Origin: JAHJQZ01 sp963675235
GTDB lineage: Bacteria; Pseudomonadota; Alphaproteobacteria; Rhizobiales; Devosiaceae
Assembly: GCA_963675235.2 (NCBI GenBank)
Contig: CAXXFU010000002.1
Span: 558,001-622,000 of the forward strand
Length of the DNA: 64,000 nt
Direction: 5' to 3'
Made by a program: the position numbers and the translations under genes
The notes under the pieces: model-generated
Database searches by the model: none
Seen by the model: the letters and a program-made list of their open reading frames with translations, nothing else
Told to the model about the DNA's origin: nothing
Shown here: positions 43,613 through 53,484 of the stretch, piece after piece
How positions within the stretch are numbered: position 1 is the stretch's first letter
Layout: the number at the start of each line of letters is the position of its first letter

Positions 43613-44926
43613 ATGATCACCGATGCCATGACTGCGAGACTGAAGCCCGTCCAGCCGGGCCGCACCAGCCTGGTGACGGTGCTCGACATCGGTTCGACCA
43701 AAATGTGCTGCATCATCGCCCGGCTTTCTCCGCGGGGCGAAGGCAAGGCCCTGAAGGGGCGCAGCCATTCCATCGAGGTCATCGGGTTCGGCTATGGACG
43801 CTCGGAAGGCGTCAAGTCCGGCACGGTCGCCGATCTCGAAGGCGCCGAACGCTCCATTCGCAATGTCGTGTCAATGGCCGAGCGCCAGGCCGGCCTGACT
43901 GTCGAATCCGTCATCGTCAATGTTACCGCCGGGCGGCTCAACGCCGAGACCTTTTCGGCTTCGGTATCGCTTGCCGGACATGAAGTCGAATCCGACGACC
44001 TGTCGCGGGTCCTGAGAGCGGTCAACGATCGCGGCGTGCGCGGCGAACGCTCGATCGTTCACGCCATGCCGATCGGCTATGCACTCGACGGCCAGCGCGG
44101 CATCATGGATCCGCGCGGCATGGTCGGCGAAGAACTCGGGGTCGACGTGGCGGTGGTCTCCGCCGAAACGCTGGCCATGCGCAATGTCGAACTGGCGGTC
44201 AACCGTGCGCATCTGCAGGTCGAGGCGCTGGTGGCAACGCCCTATGCCAGCGGATTGGCCTCGCTGGTAGACGACGAAGCCCGACTCGGCACCGCCGTCA
44301 TCGATTTCGGTGGTGCAACGACATCGGTGGCCGTGTTCAGCGAAGGCGGGCTGGTCTATGCCGACGCGCTGGCGGTCGGCGGTCATCACATCACCCTCGA
44401 CATCGCCCGGCAGCTGTCGATCTCCGTCGCCGATGCCGAGCGGCTGAAGGTGCTTTATGCCAGCGTGCTGCCGGGTCGCGAGGACGAGCGCGAGCTCATT
44501 CCCGTCGTGCCGATCGGGGCGGCCCAGGACGAAGCGCCGAGCCAGATCACCCGTTCCATGCTGACGCGTATCGTCCGACCGCGCGCGGAGGAAATCCTCG
44601 AAGCCATCCGCGACCGGCTGCAGGCCACAGGCATGATGGATATTTGCGGACGCCGATTCACTCTGACCGGCGGCGCCTCCGAGCTAACGGGTCTTCCCGA
44701 GCTTGCCCGGCGTGTCATCGCCCGCAATGTGCGGACCGGCCGTCCGGTCGGAATCTCGAACATGCCCGAGATCGGCAAGGGGCCGGCGTTTTCCGCCGTG
44801 TCCGGAATGCTCGTTTACCCGCAGGTGTGCGCAGGTGAATTCGTCGCACCGCGCACTCCGATGCGACTCACGGGTACGAACGGCTATTTCGCTCGTGTCG
44901 GCAGCTGGTTACGCTCGGCCCTTTAA
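43613..44926 (+). CDS. ftsA: Cell division protein FtsA
   Basis: 437 residues, actin fold. The phosphate-1 motif is VLDIGSTKMCCIIARL, the 1C domain has GVKSGTVADLEGAERSIRNV, the phosphate-2 motif is AVIDFGGATTSVAVF and the adenosine motif is LTGGASELTGLPEL. The C-terminal YFARVGSWLRSAL is the amphipathic membrane-targeting helix. It tethers FtsZ to the membrane. ATG 43613 starts the family N-terminus, 13 bases after ftsQ. Confidence 0.96.
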   Translation: MITDAMTARLKPVQPGRTSLVTVLDIGSTKMCCIIARLSPRGEGKALKGRSHSIEVIGFGYGRSEGVKSGTVADLEGAERSIRNVVSMAERQAGLTVESVIVNVTAGRLNAETFSASVSLAGHEVESDDLSRVLRAVNDRGVRGERSIVHAMPIGYALDGQRGIMDPRGMVGEELGVDVAVVSAETLAMRNVELAVNRAHLQVEALVATPYASGLASLVDDEARLGTAVIDFGGATTSVAVFSEGGLVYADALAVGGHHITLDIARQLSISVADAERLKVLYASVLPGREDERELIPVVPIGAAQDEAPSQITRSMLTRIVRPRAEEILEAIRDRLQATGMMDICGRRFTLTGGASELTGLPELARRVIARNVRTGRPVGISNMPEIGKGPAFSAVSGMLVYPQVCAGEFVAPRTPMRLTGTNGYFARVGSWLRSAL

Positions 44927-45068
44927 GGTAAACGTCGACACCTCCTTCCACGTGTCTGCAATTCCTTCTCGATTTGGTGACGTTTCATAAATCGCATGGA
45001 TAACAGCCGGTTAAGGGGCCGGTTCCACATCGCAAATTGCAGCAATGTTAACGAGATCGGTACAAGTG

Positions 45069-45084
45069 TTAGCTCTCGATTAAC
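45069..45084 (+). promoter_or_regulatory. CtrA-like site upstream of ftsZ
   Basis: TTAG-CTCTCGA-TTAAC matches the CtrA consensus TTAA-N7-TTAAC with one mismatch. It lies 51 bases before the ftsZ start, in a 209-base gap between ftsA and ftsZ that is richer in A+T than its surroundings. CtrA control of ftsZ is known in Caulobacter and related bacteria. Function here is inferred. Confidence 0.45.
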
Positions 45085-45135
45085 GAATGCCGGCATACAT
45101 ATTGGTTGAATTGAGTTACCCAGAAGGGGTTCGCG

Positions 45136-46806
45136 ATGACGATCAATCTGACCATTCCCGATATCAAGGAATTGAAGCCCCGCATTACCGTGTTTGGTGT
45201 CGGCGGGGCCGGCGGCAATGCCGTCAACAACATGATCAACTCGGGGCTCATGGGCGTTGAATTCGTCGTTGCCAATACCGACGCCCAGGCTCTTGCGTTG
45301 TCGAAGGCCGACCGGATCGTCCAGCTCGGCGTTGGCGTGACCGAAGGCCTCGGCGCTGGTTCGCATCCCGAAGTCGGTCGTGCCGCAGCCGAAGAGAGCT
45401 TCGACGAGTTGAACGACCACCTGAGCGGTTCGCACATGGTGTTTATCACCGCCGGCATGGGCGGCGGCACCGGGACGGGCGCTGCGCCGGTTGTGGCGCG
45501 TGCGGCACGGGAGCAGGGGATCCTGACTGTCGGTGTCGTCACCAAGCCGTTCCAGTTCGAAGGCAATCGCCGCATGCGGCTTGCCGACGAAGGCATCGAC
45601 GAGCTTCATCGTCACGTCGATACGCTCATCGTCATTCCGAACCAGAACCTGTTCCGCGTCGCCAATGAGAAAACGACCTTCGCCGATGCCTTCGCCATGG
45701 CCGACGAAGTGCTCTACTCCGGCGTTGCCTGCATCACCGACCTGATGATCAAGGACGGTTTGATCAATCTCGATTTTGCCGACGTGCGCGCCGTCATGCG
45801 CGGCATGGGCAAGGCGATGATGGGCACCGGCGAGGCTTCGGGCGAGGATCGTGCCCGCCACGCTGCCGAGGCGGCAATTGCCAACCCGCTGCTCGACGAA
45901 ATCTCGATGCAGGGCGCCCGCGGCCTGCTGATTTCGATCACCGGTGGCTCTGATCTGACCCTTTACGAGGTGGACGAGGCGGCCAGCCGCATTCGCCAGG
46001 AAGTCGACGAGGACGCCAATATCATTCTCGGCGCCACCTTCGACGACACGCTCGATGGCGTGATCCGCGTTTCCGTGGTCGCTACGGGAACCGAGGCGAT
46101 GATGGTACAGGCAGTCGACGAACCGCTGAGCCCCGTTGCCAGGCGCCCGGCGCCGGCCAAGCCGGCTGCGGCGGCGTCGCCTGCTCCGGCGCCCAAGCCC
46201 GTTGCCGCCGAGGCTAAATCCACCGATTTCGACGCCGAAGTCGAAGCGGCGGTTTCCATGGCCATCAAGGCGACCGGTCTTGATGTTTCGGAAATCGAGA
46301 AGTCGCACTCGGGCGATGTCACTGTCGAGCCCTACGTGCCGGCCGCGACCAACGAGATTCCGCTCGAAGACGCCGCCCCGCCGGCGGATCGTCCGATCCC
46401 GCACGCTCATGTTCCGCAAAAGGCCGAGCGGCCCGATTCCGCCCGCCGCATGCCGCGCGTCGACGAACTGCCGCCGATTGCCCGACAAGGGATGGAGCGT
46501 CCGGCCCAGAGCCAGAGCGAACCGCGCAACGCACGGGCCCTGTTCAAGCGTCTTGCCTCCAATGTCGGGCTCAACCTTGCCGAGGAAGTCCAGCAAGTTG
46601 AGCAACGCCGCGAGCCCGCTACCGAATCAGCCCCGGCGGACGACGCTGCCGCACGTGCCGCCATCGAGCAGGGGCACCCCCGTCCGGGTGCACATCCGGC
46701 CGAACAGGGTGCGCAGGGCAATCTAGATGCGCATGGGCGTGCATCTGTGCAACACCAGACCAAAGAACATCTGGAGATACCCAGCTTTTTGAGGAAACAC
46801 GGCTAG
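45136..46806 (+). CDS. ftsZ: Cell division protein FtsZ
   Basis: 556 residues. The GTPase domain has TVFGVGGAGGNAVNNMI, the tubulin signature GGGTGTGAAP (about residue 109) and the T7 loop NLDFADVRAVM. A long Ala/Pro-rich linker (about 325-540) is typical of alphaproteobacteria. The C-terminal peptide LEIPSFLRKHG binds FtsA and other partners. It polymerises into the Z ring. It is separated from lpxC by a strong terminator. Confidence 0.98.
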   Translation: MTINLTIPDIKELKPRITVFGVGGAGGNAVNNMINSGLMGVEFVVANTDAQALALSKADRIVQLGVGVTEGLGAGSHPEVGRAAAEESFDELNDHLSGSHMVFITAGMGGGTGTGAAPVVARAAREQGILTVGVVTKPFQFEGNRRMRLADEGIDELHRHVDTLIVIPNQNLFRVANEKTTFADAFAMADEVLYSGVACITDLMIKDGLINLDFADVRAVMRGMGKAMMGTGEASGEDRARHAAEAAIANPLLDEISMQGARGLLISITGGSDLTLYEVDEAASRIRQEVDEDANIILGATFDDTLDGVIRVSVVATGTEAMMVQAVDEPLSPVARRPAPAKPAAAASPAPAPKPVAAEAKSTDFDAEVEAAVSMAIKATGLDVSEIEKSHSGDVTVEPYVPAATNEIPLEDAAPPADRPIPHAHVPQKAERPDSARRMPRVDELPPIARQGMERPAQSQSEPRNARALFKRLASNVGLNLAEEVQQVEQRREPATESAPADDAAARAAIEQGHPRPGAHPAEQGAQGNLDAHGRASVQHQTKEHLEIPSFLRKHG

Positions 46807-46829
46807 CCAAGGCCGGATTTGAATGAGAG

Positions 46830-46867
46830 AAAGCCCGGATGCCCCTTTGTGCGCCGGGCTTTTTTTA
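46830..46867 (+). terminator. Rho-independent terminator after ftsZ
   Basis: AAAGCCCGG pairs with CCGGGCTTT around a 14-base loop, followed by a run of T (46861-46866). It lies 24 bases after the stop. Confidence 0.85.
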
Positions 46868-46910
46868 TGATCACTAGTGCCGCGCTGGCGCGGCTATGGG
46901 GGAGTAAGGT

Positions 46911-47867
46911 ATGCAGCGAATGGCAATGCAGCAATGCACGCTGGCCGGAAAGGTTGAATTCGACGGTTTCGGCGTCCATTCGGGTTTACCGGTTTCCCTG
47001 CATATCGAGCCTGCCGCCGTCGACAATGGCTTCACCATCACCCGCATCTACGAGGATGGCCGCACTGTCGGGCCTGTCGCCATTCACTTCTCGCGCATCA
47101 CGCGTACGACGCTGTGCACCACCATCGACATTGGCGAAAGCACCGACGTCGAAACGGTCGAGCACGTGGTATCGGCCCTGAGCGGGCTTGGCGTCGACAA
47201 CGCCCACCTGACCATCACCAATACCGAATGCCCGATCCTTGACGGCTCGGCGCTGCCCTATGTCGAAGCCATCCAGGCGACCGGCATCGCCATGCAGCCC
47301 AAGATCCGGCGTTTCCTCAAGATCAAGCGCGCCGTCACGGTGCGCAACGATGACGCTTTTGCGGCGCTTGAACCCTATAACGGTCGCATGTTCGATCTCG
47401 AGATCGATTTCGATAGTCCGGCCATCGGTCGCCAGCGCATGATCTTCAACTGGAGCCCGAGGCTTTACAGCGAGCGCGTTGCCGGTGCGCGGACATTCGG
47501 ATTTGCCCATCACCGAAACGCCCTGCAACAGGCGGGCTATGCCCTCGGCTCCTCGCTGGAAAACTCGATCCTTGTCGAGAACGACCAGGTGCTCAATCCG
47601 CACGGGTTGCGCTACGAGGACGAGTTCGTGCGGCACAAGCTGCTCGATGCCGTCGGTGACCTTGCACTCGGCGGACTGCCGATCTACGGACGCTTCCGCA
47701 GCTACAAGGGCGGTCACAAGCTCAACTCGCTTGTGTTGCAGTCCCTGTTCGCGTCGGAAGCCAACTACGAAATCGTCGAGGCAAACGAATTGCCGCTGGT
47801 CTTCGACGCTCTTGAGGACCTTCCCGAAGAGCTCAATGTCGAGTCCTATCTGCGCGCGGTACGCTAA
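46911..47867 (+). CDS. lpxC: UDP-3-O-acyl-N-acetylglucosamine deacetylase
   Basis: 318 residues, zinc hydrolase. It performs the first committed step of lipid A synthesis (EC 3.5.1.108). Zinc ligands are the histidine in VETVEHVVSALSGLG (about residue 83) and the histidine and aspartate in RHKLLDAVGDLAL. FDGFGVHSGLPVSLHI, NTECPILDGSALPYVEAI and YKGGHKLNSLVLQSL are family blocks. The start follows GGAGTAAGGT. Confidence 0.97.
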   Translation: MQRMAMQQCTLAGKVEFDGFGVHSGLPVSLHIEPAAVDNGFTITRIYEDGRTVGPVAIHFSRITRTTLCTTIDIGESTDVETVEHVVSALSGLGVDNAHLTITNTECPILDGSALPYVEAIQATGIAMQPKIRRFLKIKRAVTVRNDDAFAALEPYNGRMFDLEIDFDSPAIGRQRMIFNWSPRLYSERVAGARTFGFAHHRNALQQAGYALGSSLENSILVENDQVLNPHGLRYEDEFVRHKLLDAVGDLALGGLPIYGRFRSYKGGHKLNSLVLQSLFASEANYEIVEANELPLVFDALEDLPEELNVESYLRAVR

Positions 47868-47896
47868 ACCGGGCAGGACTTTGCCCTTGGGGCTTT

Positions 47897-47971
47897 GCCA
47901 GCGCTGAAAAAAGCCATAGTTTGGAACCAATTCGTCACTACAGCATCGTGCGATCGGGGCGCTGGCTTTTT
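47897..47971 (+). terminator. Long-loop inverted repeat between lpxC and bamD
   Basis: GCCAGCGC (47897-47904) pairs with GCGCTGGC (47959-47966), followed by TTTTT. The loop of 54 bases is long for a terminator. It may instead be part of a leader structure or a small RNA. Confidence 0.25.
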
Positions 47972-48069
47972 CGCGAGAACGGTGCGTCAATGGGACAGGT
48001 GGAGCACGGGTCCCTTCGGCGGTGTTTGAGTGCTCCAGCGGCGAAATTGGGTAAAGAACGGGTCTTGTC

Positions 48070-48918
48070 GTGAAAACTGGCGCTACTGCGGGTTGGGCCC
48101 GTATTGTTTCTCAGGCCGTGATGGCTGTTGTCTTGTCCGCTTCGCTGGCGGGATGCGCAGGTTTCAACCTGTTCGGACCGCCGAAGATCACGGAAGAAGA
48201 GATCATCCCGCCCGATACGCTATACCAGGAGGCGCTCGATGACGTCGACCGCCAGTATTTCCGCGGCGCCATCGCGACCCTTGAAAAGCTCGAACGTCAG
48301 CATCCCTATTCGGAATATGCCGAAAAATCCAAGCTGATGACGGTCTATCTCAACTTCAAGCAGGCCAAGTTCGACAAGGCCGTGCTGGCTGCAGACCGTT
48401 ATCTCGCGCTCTATCCGACCTCTTCGGAAGTCGCCTATGTGCTTTATCTCAAGGGCACGTCCTATTTCTTCCAGATTCGGGACATCACCCGCGACCAGCA
48501 GAATGCACGTGACGCCATCGATACGCTCAATCTGCTGATCAACAATTTCCCGAAATCGAAATATGTCGAGGACGCGCGCGAAAGCATTGCCGTGGCCCAG
48601 GATCAGCTTGCCGGCAAGGAAATGTCGGTCGGGCGCTACTACCAGGGCAATGGACAGCTTCTGGCCGCGATCAACCGTTTCCGCGTCGTCGTCGAGCAAT
48701 ATCAGACGACGACTCATATCGAGGAAGCGCTGTATCGGCTGAGCGAGACCTATCTGGCGCTCGGACTGATCAACGAGGCCCGCACGGCAGCAGCCATCCT
48801 CGGGCACAACTACCCGTCGGGCAAATGGTACCAGGACGCCTATGCCTTGCTGCAGAAGCAGGGCCTGACGCCTGAGGTCGTCGAAGGCAACTGGATCGCG
48901 GACAGCGCCAACGGCTGA
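48070..48918 (+). CDS. bamD: Outer-membrane assembly lipoprotein BamD
   Basis: 282 residues, GTG start at 48070. The lipoprotein signal ends at SLAGC, and the mature protein is built of TPR repeats (YQEALDDVDRQYFRGAIATL, YPTSSEVAYVLYLKGTSYF, VGRYYQGNGQLLAAINRFRV). It is the essential lipoprotein partner of BamA. The position between lpxC and recN is standard for alphaproteobacteria. Confidence 0.94.
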   Translation: MKTGATAGWARIVSQAVMAVVLSASLAGCAGFNLFGPPKITEEEIIPPDTLYQEALDDVDRQYFRGAIATLEKLERQHPYSEYAEKSKLMTVYLNFKQAKFDKAVLAADRYLALYPTSSEVAYVLYLKGTSYFFQIRDITRDQQNARDAIDTLNLLINNFPKSKYVEDARESIAVAQDQLAGKEMSVGRYYQGNGQLLAAINRFRVVVEQYQTTTHIEEALYRLSETYLALGLINEARTAAAILGHNYPSGKWYQDAYALLQKQGLTPEVVEGNWIADSANG

Positions 48919-49005
48919 CGAACGGGGTACGACTGTCTTCCTCTCTTGCCTGAAAACCGCGGCTGAGGCAGGTTGCGATTTCCCGTGATTGCGTTGGAAT
49001 CGTCC

Positions 49006-50670
49006 ATGCTCGGCACGCTCTCAGTTCGCAATATCGTTCTGATCGACCAGCTCGACATCGTCCTGGATGCCGGGCTGACGGCGCTGACCGGTGAAACCGG
49101 CGCCGGCAAGTCGATTCTGCTCGACGCGCTGTCGTTGGCGCTTGGCGGCCGTGGCGATCAATCGCTGGTACGTACCGGCATGGAGAGCGGTCAGGTCACC
49201 GCCGTGCTGCATCTGCCGCCTGCTCATCCGGTCCGCAAGCTGCTGGCGGCCAACGAGATCCCCGATGACGAGGAAGTGATCCTGAGGCGCGTGCAATATG
49301 CCGACGGCCGTACCCGCGCCTTCATCAACGACAATCCGGTTTCGGCCACCCTGATGCGTGACGTCGGGTTGTTGGCAATCGAAATCCACGGCCAGCACGC
49401 CGATCGCGCGCTGGTCGACACAGCGACCCACCGCGCTCTGCTCGATGCCTACGGCGGCCATTTTGCCGACACGACCGCAACTGCCGGCGCCCATGAAGCC
49501 CTCAGCCAGGCCGAGCGGGCAGTGTCCCGCCAGCGCGCCCTGGTCGAGCGCGCCCGGCGCGACGAGGACTATGCCCGACACGTCGTTGCCGAACTCGACG
49601 AACTTGCGCCCGAGGCGGGGGAGGAGAGCGAACTCGCCGACCGCCGCCAGCACCTGATGGGCCTGGAAAAATCCGCCGACGACGTGCGCGACGCCGACGA
49701 GGTGCTCAACGGCGCCGGCGCGCCCGGTCCGGTTCTGCTGACGCTGATGCGACGACTATCGCGCAAGTCCGAAGACGGGCTGTTCGGCCCGGTCACTGAA
49801 GCGCTCGACCAGACGCTGGTGGCGCTCGATCATGCCAACGAGGCGCTGGAGACCCTGAAGCGTGAAATGGACTTCGACCCGCAGGAACTAGAAAGGGTTG
49901 AGGAAAGGCTGTTTGCGCTTCGTGCCGCGGCGCGCAAGCATCAGGTGGCGCCCGACGACCTCGGCGGCGTGCTCGAACGCTATCGCGCCGACCTGTCGGC
50001 GCTCGAAACCGGGACCGAGGAACTGGCGGCACTGGAGCAGAAGGCCGAGGCGGCGCGCGCCAGCTACATGAAGGCCGCTGCCAAGCTGTCGACGGCCCGC
50101 CGCAAGGCCGCGACAGCATTGACCAAGGCCGTGGAGAAGGAACTGCCCGATCTCAAGCTCGGATCGGCGCGCTTCATCGTCGATTTCGATACCGACGAAA
50201 CCCGGATCAGCGCTGCCGGCTTCGATCAGACGGCGTTCCACGTCCAGACCAATCCAGGCACCAATCCCGGTCCGCTGATGAAGGTAGCCTCCGGTGGCGA
50301 ACTGTCGCGTTTCCTGCTGGCGCTGAAAGTGGTGCTGGCCGACCGCGGCTCCGCGCCGGTGCTGATCTTCGACGAGATCGACACGGGCGTCGGCGGCGCC
50401 GTTGCCGACGCCATCGGCAAGCGTCTGGCGCGCCTGGCCGAGAAGGTGCAGGTCATCTCGGTCACCCACGCGCCGCAGGTTGCTGCCAGGGCCCGTCAGC
50501 ATCTGCTGATAGAGAAGCAGGCGGTGAAGGAGGGGGCCTTCATGCGCACCCATGTTCATCCGCTTGCCGGCGATGCGCGCAACGAGGAACTGGCTCGGAT
50601 GCTGGCCGGTGCCCGTATCACCGATGAAGCCCGCGCCGCCGCCGGGCGCCTGTTGTCCGAGGTCCGATAA
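49006..50670 (+). CDS. recN: DNA repair protein RecN
   Basis: 554 residues, SMC-like ATPase. The Walker A motif GETGAGKSILLDAL is at about residue 28. The long helical middle forms a coiled coil, and the C-terminus has ASGGELSRFLLALKVVLAD (signature), LIFDEIDTGVGG (Walker B) and VTHAPQVAARA. It acts in double-strand break repair. ATG 49006 (MLGTLSVRNIVLIDQ) matches the family N-terminus. It overlaps ligA by one base (TAATG). Confidence 0.95.
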   Translation: MLGTLSVRNIVLIDQLDIVLDAGLTALTGETGAGKSILLDALSLALGGRGDQSLVRTGMESGQVTAVLHLPPAHPVRKLLAANEIPDDEEVILRRVQYADGRTRAFINDNPVSATLMRDVGLLAIEIHGQHADRALVDTATHRALLDAYGGHFADTTATAGAHEALSQAERAVSRQRALVERARRDEDYARHVVAELDELAPEAGEESELADRRQHLMGLEKSADDVRDADEVLNGAGAPGPVLLTLMRRLSRKSEDGLFGPVTEALDQTLVALDHANEALETLKREMDFDPQELERVEERLFALRAAARKHQVAPDDLGGVLERYRADLSALETGTEELAALEQKAEAARASYMKAAAKLSTARRKAATALTKAVEKELPDLKLGSARFIVDFDTDETRISAAGFDQTAFHVQTNPGTNPGPLMKVASGGELSRFLLALKVVLADRGSAPVLIFDEIDTGVGGAVADAIGKRLARLAEKVQVISVTHAPQVAARARQHLLIEKQAVKEGAFMRTHVHPLAGDARNEELARMLAGARITDEARAAAGRLLSEVR

Positions 50671-52934
50671 TGGCCGCAAACCCGTCGCCTGTCGAAAGCC
50701 TCTCTGCGGAAGAGGCGAAGAGTGAGCTCGACCGGCTGCACGACATGTTGGCGGCTGCCGATGCCGCCTATCACGGTGCCGATGCGCCGGAGATCAGCGA
50801 CGCCGACTATGATGCGCTGAAGATTCGCTATTTCGCCATCGAGGACGCGTTTCCCGATCTCAAGCGTTCCGATTCGCTCTCGGAAAAGGTCGGCGCTGCG
50901 CCGGCCGAGGGCTTCGCCAAGGTCACTCACCAGGTGCCGATGCTGTCACTCGGCAACGCTTTTGCCGATGAGGATGTCGAGGATTTCGTCGGGCGGGCAC
51001 GCAAGTTCTTCGAGCGCGAGCCCGATCTCGACCTCAGTTTCACCGCCGAACCCAAGATCGACGGGCTTTCGGCCTCGCTGCGCTATGAAAAGGGCGCGTT
51101 CGTCCAAGGCGCAACGCGCGGCGACGGCGCCGTCGGCGAGGACATCACTGCCAATCTCAGGACCATCGCCGACATTCCGGACAAGCTGAAAGGCGAGGGC
51201 TGGCCCGACGTGCTGGAAGTGCGCGGCGAGGTCTACATGACCCATGCCGAATTCAAGGCGCTGAACGAGCGTTCCGCGGCGGAAGGCGGGCAGATCTACG
51301 TCAATCCACGCAACACCGCCGCCGGTTCGCTCCGACAGCTGGATTCGTCGGTGACGGCCAAGCGCAATCTCAAGTTCTTCGCCTATGCCTGGGGTTACGT
51401 CTCCGAACCTTTCGCCGCCAGCCAGATTGAGGCGGTCGAAATGCTCGGCAGGTGGGGTTTCGTCATCAACCCGCTGATGACGCTGTGCGCCACGCCGGCG
51501 GAGATGCTGGCTCATTACCATTCCATCGAGGAACAGCGCGCCACGCTTGGCTACGATATCGACGGCGTCGTCTACAAGCTCAACAACCTCGCCCTGCAGC
51601 AGCGCTGGGGGTTTGTCGCCCGCGCACCGCGCTGGGCCATTGCCCACAAGTTCCCCGCAGAACTTGCCTGGACGCGACTGGAAGCCATCGAGATCCAGGT
51701 TGGGCGCACCGGCGCGCTCAGCCCGGTGGCGCGGCTAAAGCCGGTGACCGTTGGCGGCGTCGTCGTTTCCAACGCCACGCTGCACAACGAGGACTATATC
51801 GCCGGGCGCGACAACCAGGGCAATCCGATCCGCGACGGCAAGGATATCCGTGTCGGAGACTGGGTGCAGGTCTACCGGGCCGGCGATGTCATCCCCAAGA
51901 TCGCTGATGTCGATCTCGACAAGCGCCCTGACGGCGCCGAGCCCTACCAGTTCCCGCATGTCTGTCCCGAATGCGGTTCCGAGGCCATCCGTGAGGAGGG
52001 CGACAGTGTCCGCCGCTGTTCGGGCGGGCTGATCTGTCCGGCGCAGGCCGTCGAAAAGCTGAAGCATTTCGTCTCGCGCGCCGCCTTCGATATCGAAGGG
52101 CTTGGCTCCAAGCAGGTCGAGCAGTTCTACAAGGACGGTTGGGTCAGCGAGCCGGCCGAGATCTTCACGCTTCAAGCGCGTTTCGGACCGGGACAGGTGC
52201 AGCAATTGCAGAACAAGGACGGCTGGGGCGAGACTTCGGCCAGAAACCTGTTCGATGCCATCGATGCCCGCCGCACAATTGCGCTCAGACGCCTGATCTT
52301 TGCGCTTGGCATCCGCCATGTCGGCGAGGTGGTCTCCGCCGATCTTGCTCGTCACTATGGCACGTGGGACAGCCTGATTGCCGCGCTCGATGATGGCTAC
52401 GAGGCGATGGAACGGCACCTTGCCGCCGAGGAAGCTGTCGCGGCCGAGCGCATCAGGGCCAATGCTGAAAGCCGACGCGCCCAGATCACGGCGACGCGCG
52501 ATGCGGTCTGGCGTTCGGAACCGCCGGTGCCGTCCGAGTCGCGCGCTGCCTGGGATGAGCTGGTGTCGATTGACGGCATCGGCACCACCGTTGCCGTGGC
52601 CATCGTTGCCGCCTTCGCCCAGAAAGCCGAGCGAGAGTCTATCGATCGGCTGGTTGCCCATCTGAGCATCGAAGCGGAAGAAAGGCCCGATACCGCCGGC
52701 AGCCAGGTCGCTGGCAAGACGGTGGTTTTCACCGGTTCGCTGGAAAAGATGACCCGTTCCGAGGCCAAGGCCATGGCCGAACGGCTCGGGGCCAAGGTCG
52801 CCGGTTCGGTTTCAGCCAAGACCGACCTGGTGGTGGCGGGACCGGGCGCGGGCTCGAAGCTCAAGAAGGCCGAAGAACTGGGTATCGAGGTCATCGACGA
52901 GGATGCCTGGCTCGCCCTTGCCGCGTTATCCTGA
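50670..52934 (+). CDS. ligA: NAD-dependent DNA ligase
   Basis: 754 residues (EC 6.5.1.2). The adenylation lysine lies in AEPKIDGLSASLRY (about residue 127). The OB domain, the zinc-binding HVCPECGSEAI...CSGGLICPAQ (about 432-455), helix-hairpin-helix repeats and a C-terminal BRCT domain (GKTVVFTGSLEKMTRSEAKA) follow in order. It is longer than E. coli LigA because of an insert with RIRANAESRRAQITA before the last helix-hairpin-helix, which is common in alphaproteobacteria. Confidence 0.97.
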   Translation: MAANPSPVESLSAEEAKSELDRLHDMLAAADAAYHGADAPEISDADYDALKIRYFAIEDAFPDLKRSDSLSEKVGAAPAEGFAKVTHQVPMLSLGNAFADEDVEDFVGRARKFFEREPDLDLSFTAEPKIDGLSASLRYEKGAFVQGATRGDGAVGEDITANLRTIADIPDKLKGEGWPDVLEVRGEVYMTHAEFKALNERSAAEGGQIYVNPRNTAAGSLRQLDSSVTAKRNLKFFAYAWGYVSEPFAASQIEAVEMLGRWGFVINPLMTLCATPAEMLAHYHSIEEQRATLGYDIDGVVYKLNNLALQQRWGFVARAPRWAIAHKFPAELAWTRLEAIEIQVGRTGALSPVARLKPVTVGGVVVSNATLHNEDYIAGRDNQGNPIRDGKDIRVGDWVQVYRAGDVIPKIADVDLDKRPDGAEPYQFPHVCPECGSEAIREEGDSVRRCSGGLICPAQAVEKLKHFVSRAAFDIEGLGSKQVEQFYKDGWVSEPAEIFTLQARFGPGQVQQLQNKDGWGETSARNLFDAIDARRTIALRRLIFALGIRHVGEVVSADLARHYGTWDSLIAALDDGYEAMERHLAAEEAVAAERIRANAESRRAQITATRDAVWRSEPPVPSESRAAWDELVSIDGIGTTVAVAIVAAFAQKAERESIDRLVAHLSIEAEERPDTAGSQVAGKTVVFTGSLEKMTRSEAKAMAERLGAKVAGSVSAKTDLVVAGPGAGSKLKKAEELGIEVIDEDAWLALAALS

Positions 52935-53005
52935 CCGGGAGAAACTGCCGGTCTGAAATCCGCCATGATCGGCGCGCTCCGCTATGTCGGCCAGGGAGGA
53001 AGATC

Positions 53006-53479
53006 ATGCGTTTTTCAGCACTTGTCGCGCTTGTCGTTTCGGCGCTGCTCGTTGCCGCGCCTGCGGGCGCCGCGCCCGTGTTCGAGACGCCGGAAGCGCT
53101 GATCGCCTATGCCTATCAGCCCTATGGCGATGACAGCTTCCCCGACGATCCGTTCGAACTGTTCGCGCCAAGCCTCAGAAAACTGGTGGCAGATGCCAAC
53201 GCCGCTGCCGGCGACAGCGAGGTCGGTGTGCTCGATTTCGATCCGTTCATCGATGCGCAGGATTTTGGCGATGTCTCTGCAACCATCGACAGTGTCAGGC
53301 AATCCGGCGATCATGCCAGAGTGGCCGTCACAGTTGCCAATTTCGGCGAGACGGCGCGCATGGATTTCGCCCTGATCGAGACGGGTGCGGGCTGGCTGAT
53401 CGAGGACATCATCAGGATCGACGGCGACTATCCCTGGCAGCTCACCGAACTGTTGGCCGAGAATCCGCTGCTGAACTGA
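53006..53479 (+). CDS. Secreted DUF3828-like protein
   Basis: 157 residues. The signal peptide (RFSALVALVVSALLVAAPAG) is cleaved near AAPVF. The mature part is acidic, with YAYQPYGDDSFPDDPFELF and GAGWLIEDIIRIDG, similar to the NTF2-like DUF3828 family of periplasmic proteins. The function is unknown. A ribosome-binding site GGGAGGA lies 5-6 bases before ATG. It is convergent with the peptidase gene, with a 5-base gap. Confidence 0.78.
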   Translation: MRFSALVALVVSALLVAAPAGAAPVFETPEALIAYAYQPYGDDSFPDDPFELFAPSLRKLVADANAAAGDSEVGVLDFDPFIDAQDFGDVSATIDSVRQSGDHARVAVTVANFGETARMDFALIETGAGWLIEDIIRIDGDYPWQLTELLAENPLLN

Positions 53480-53484
53480 TCCAT

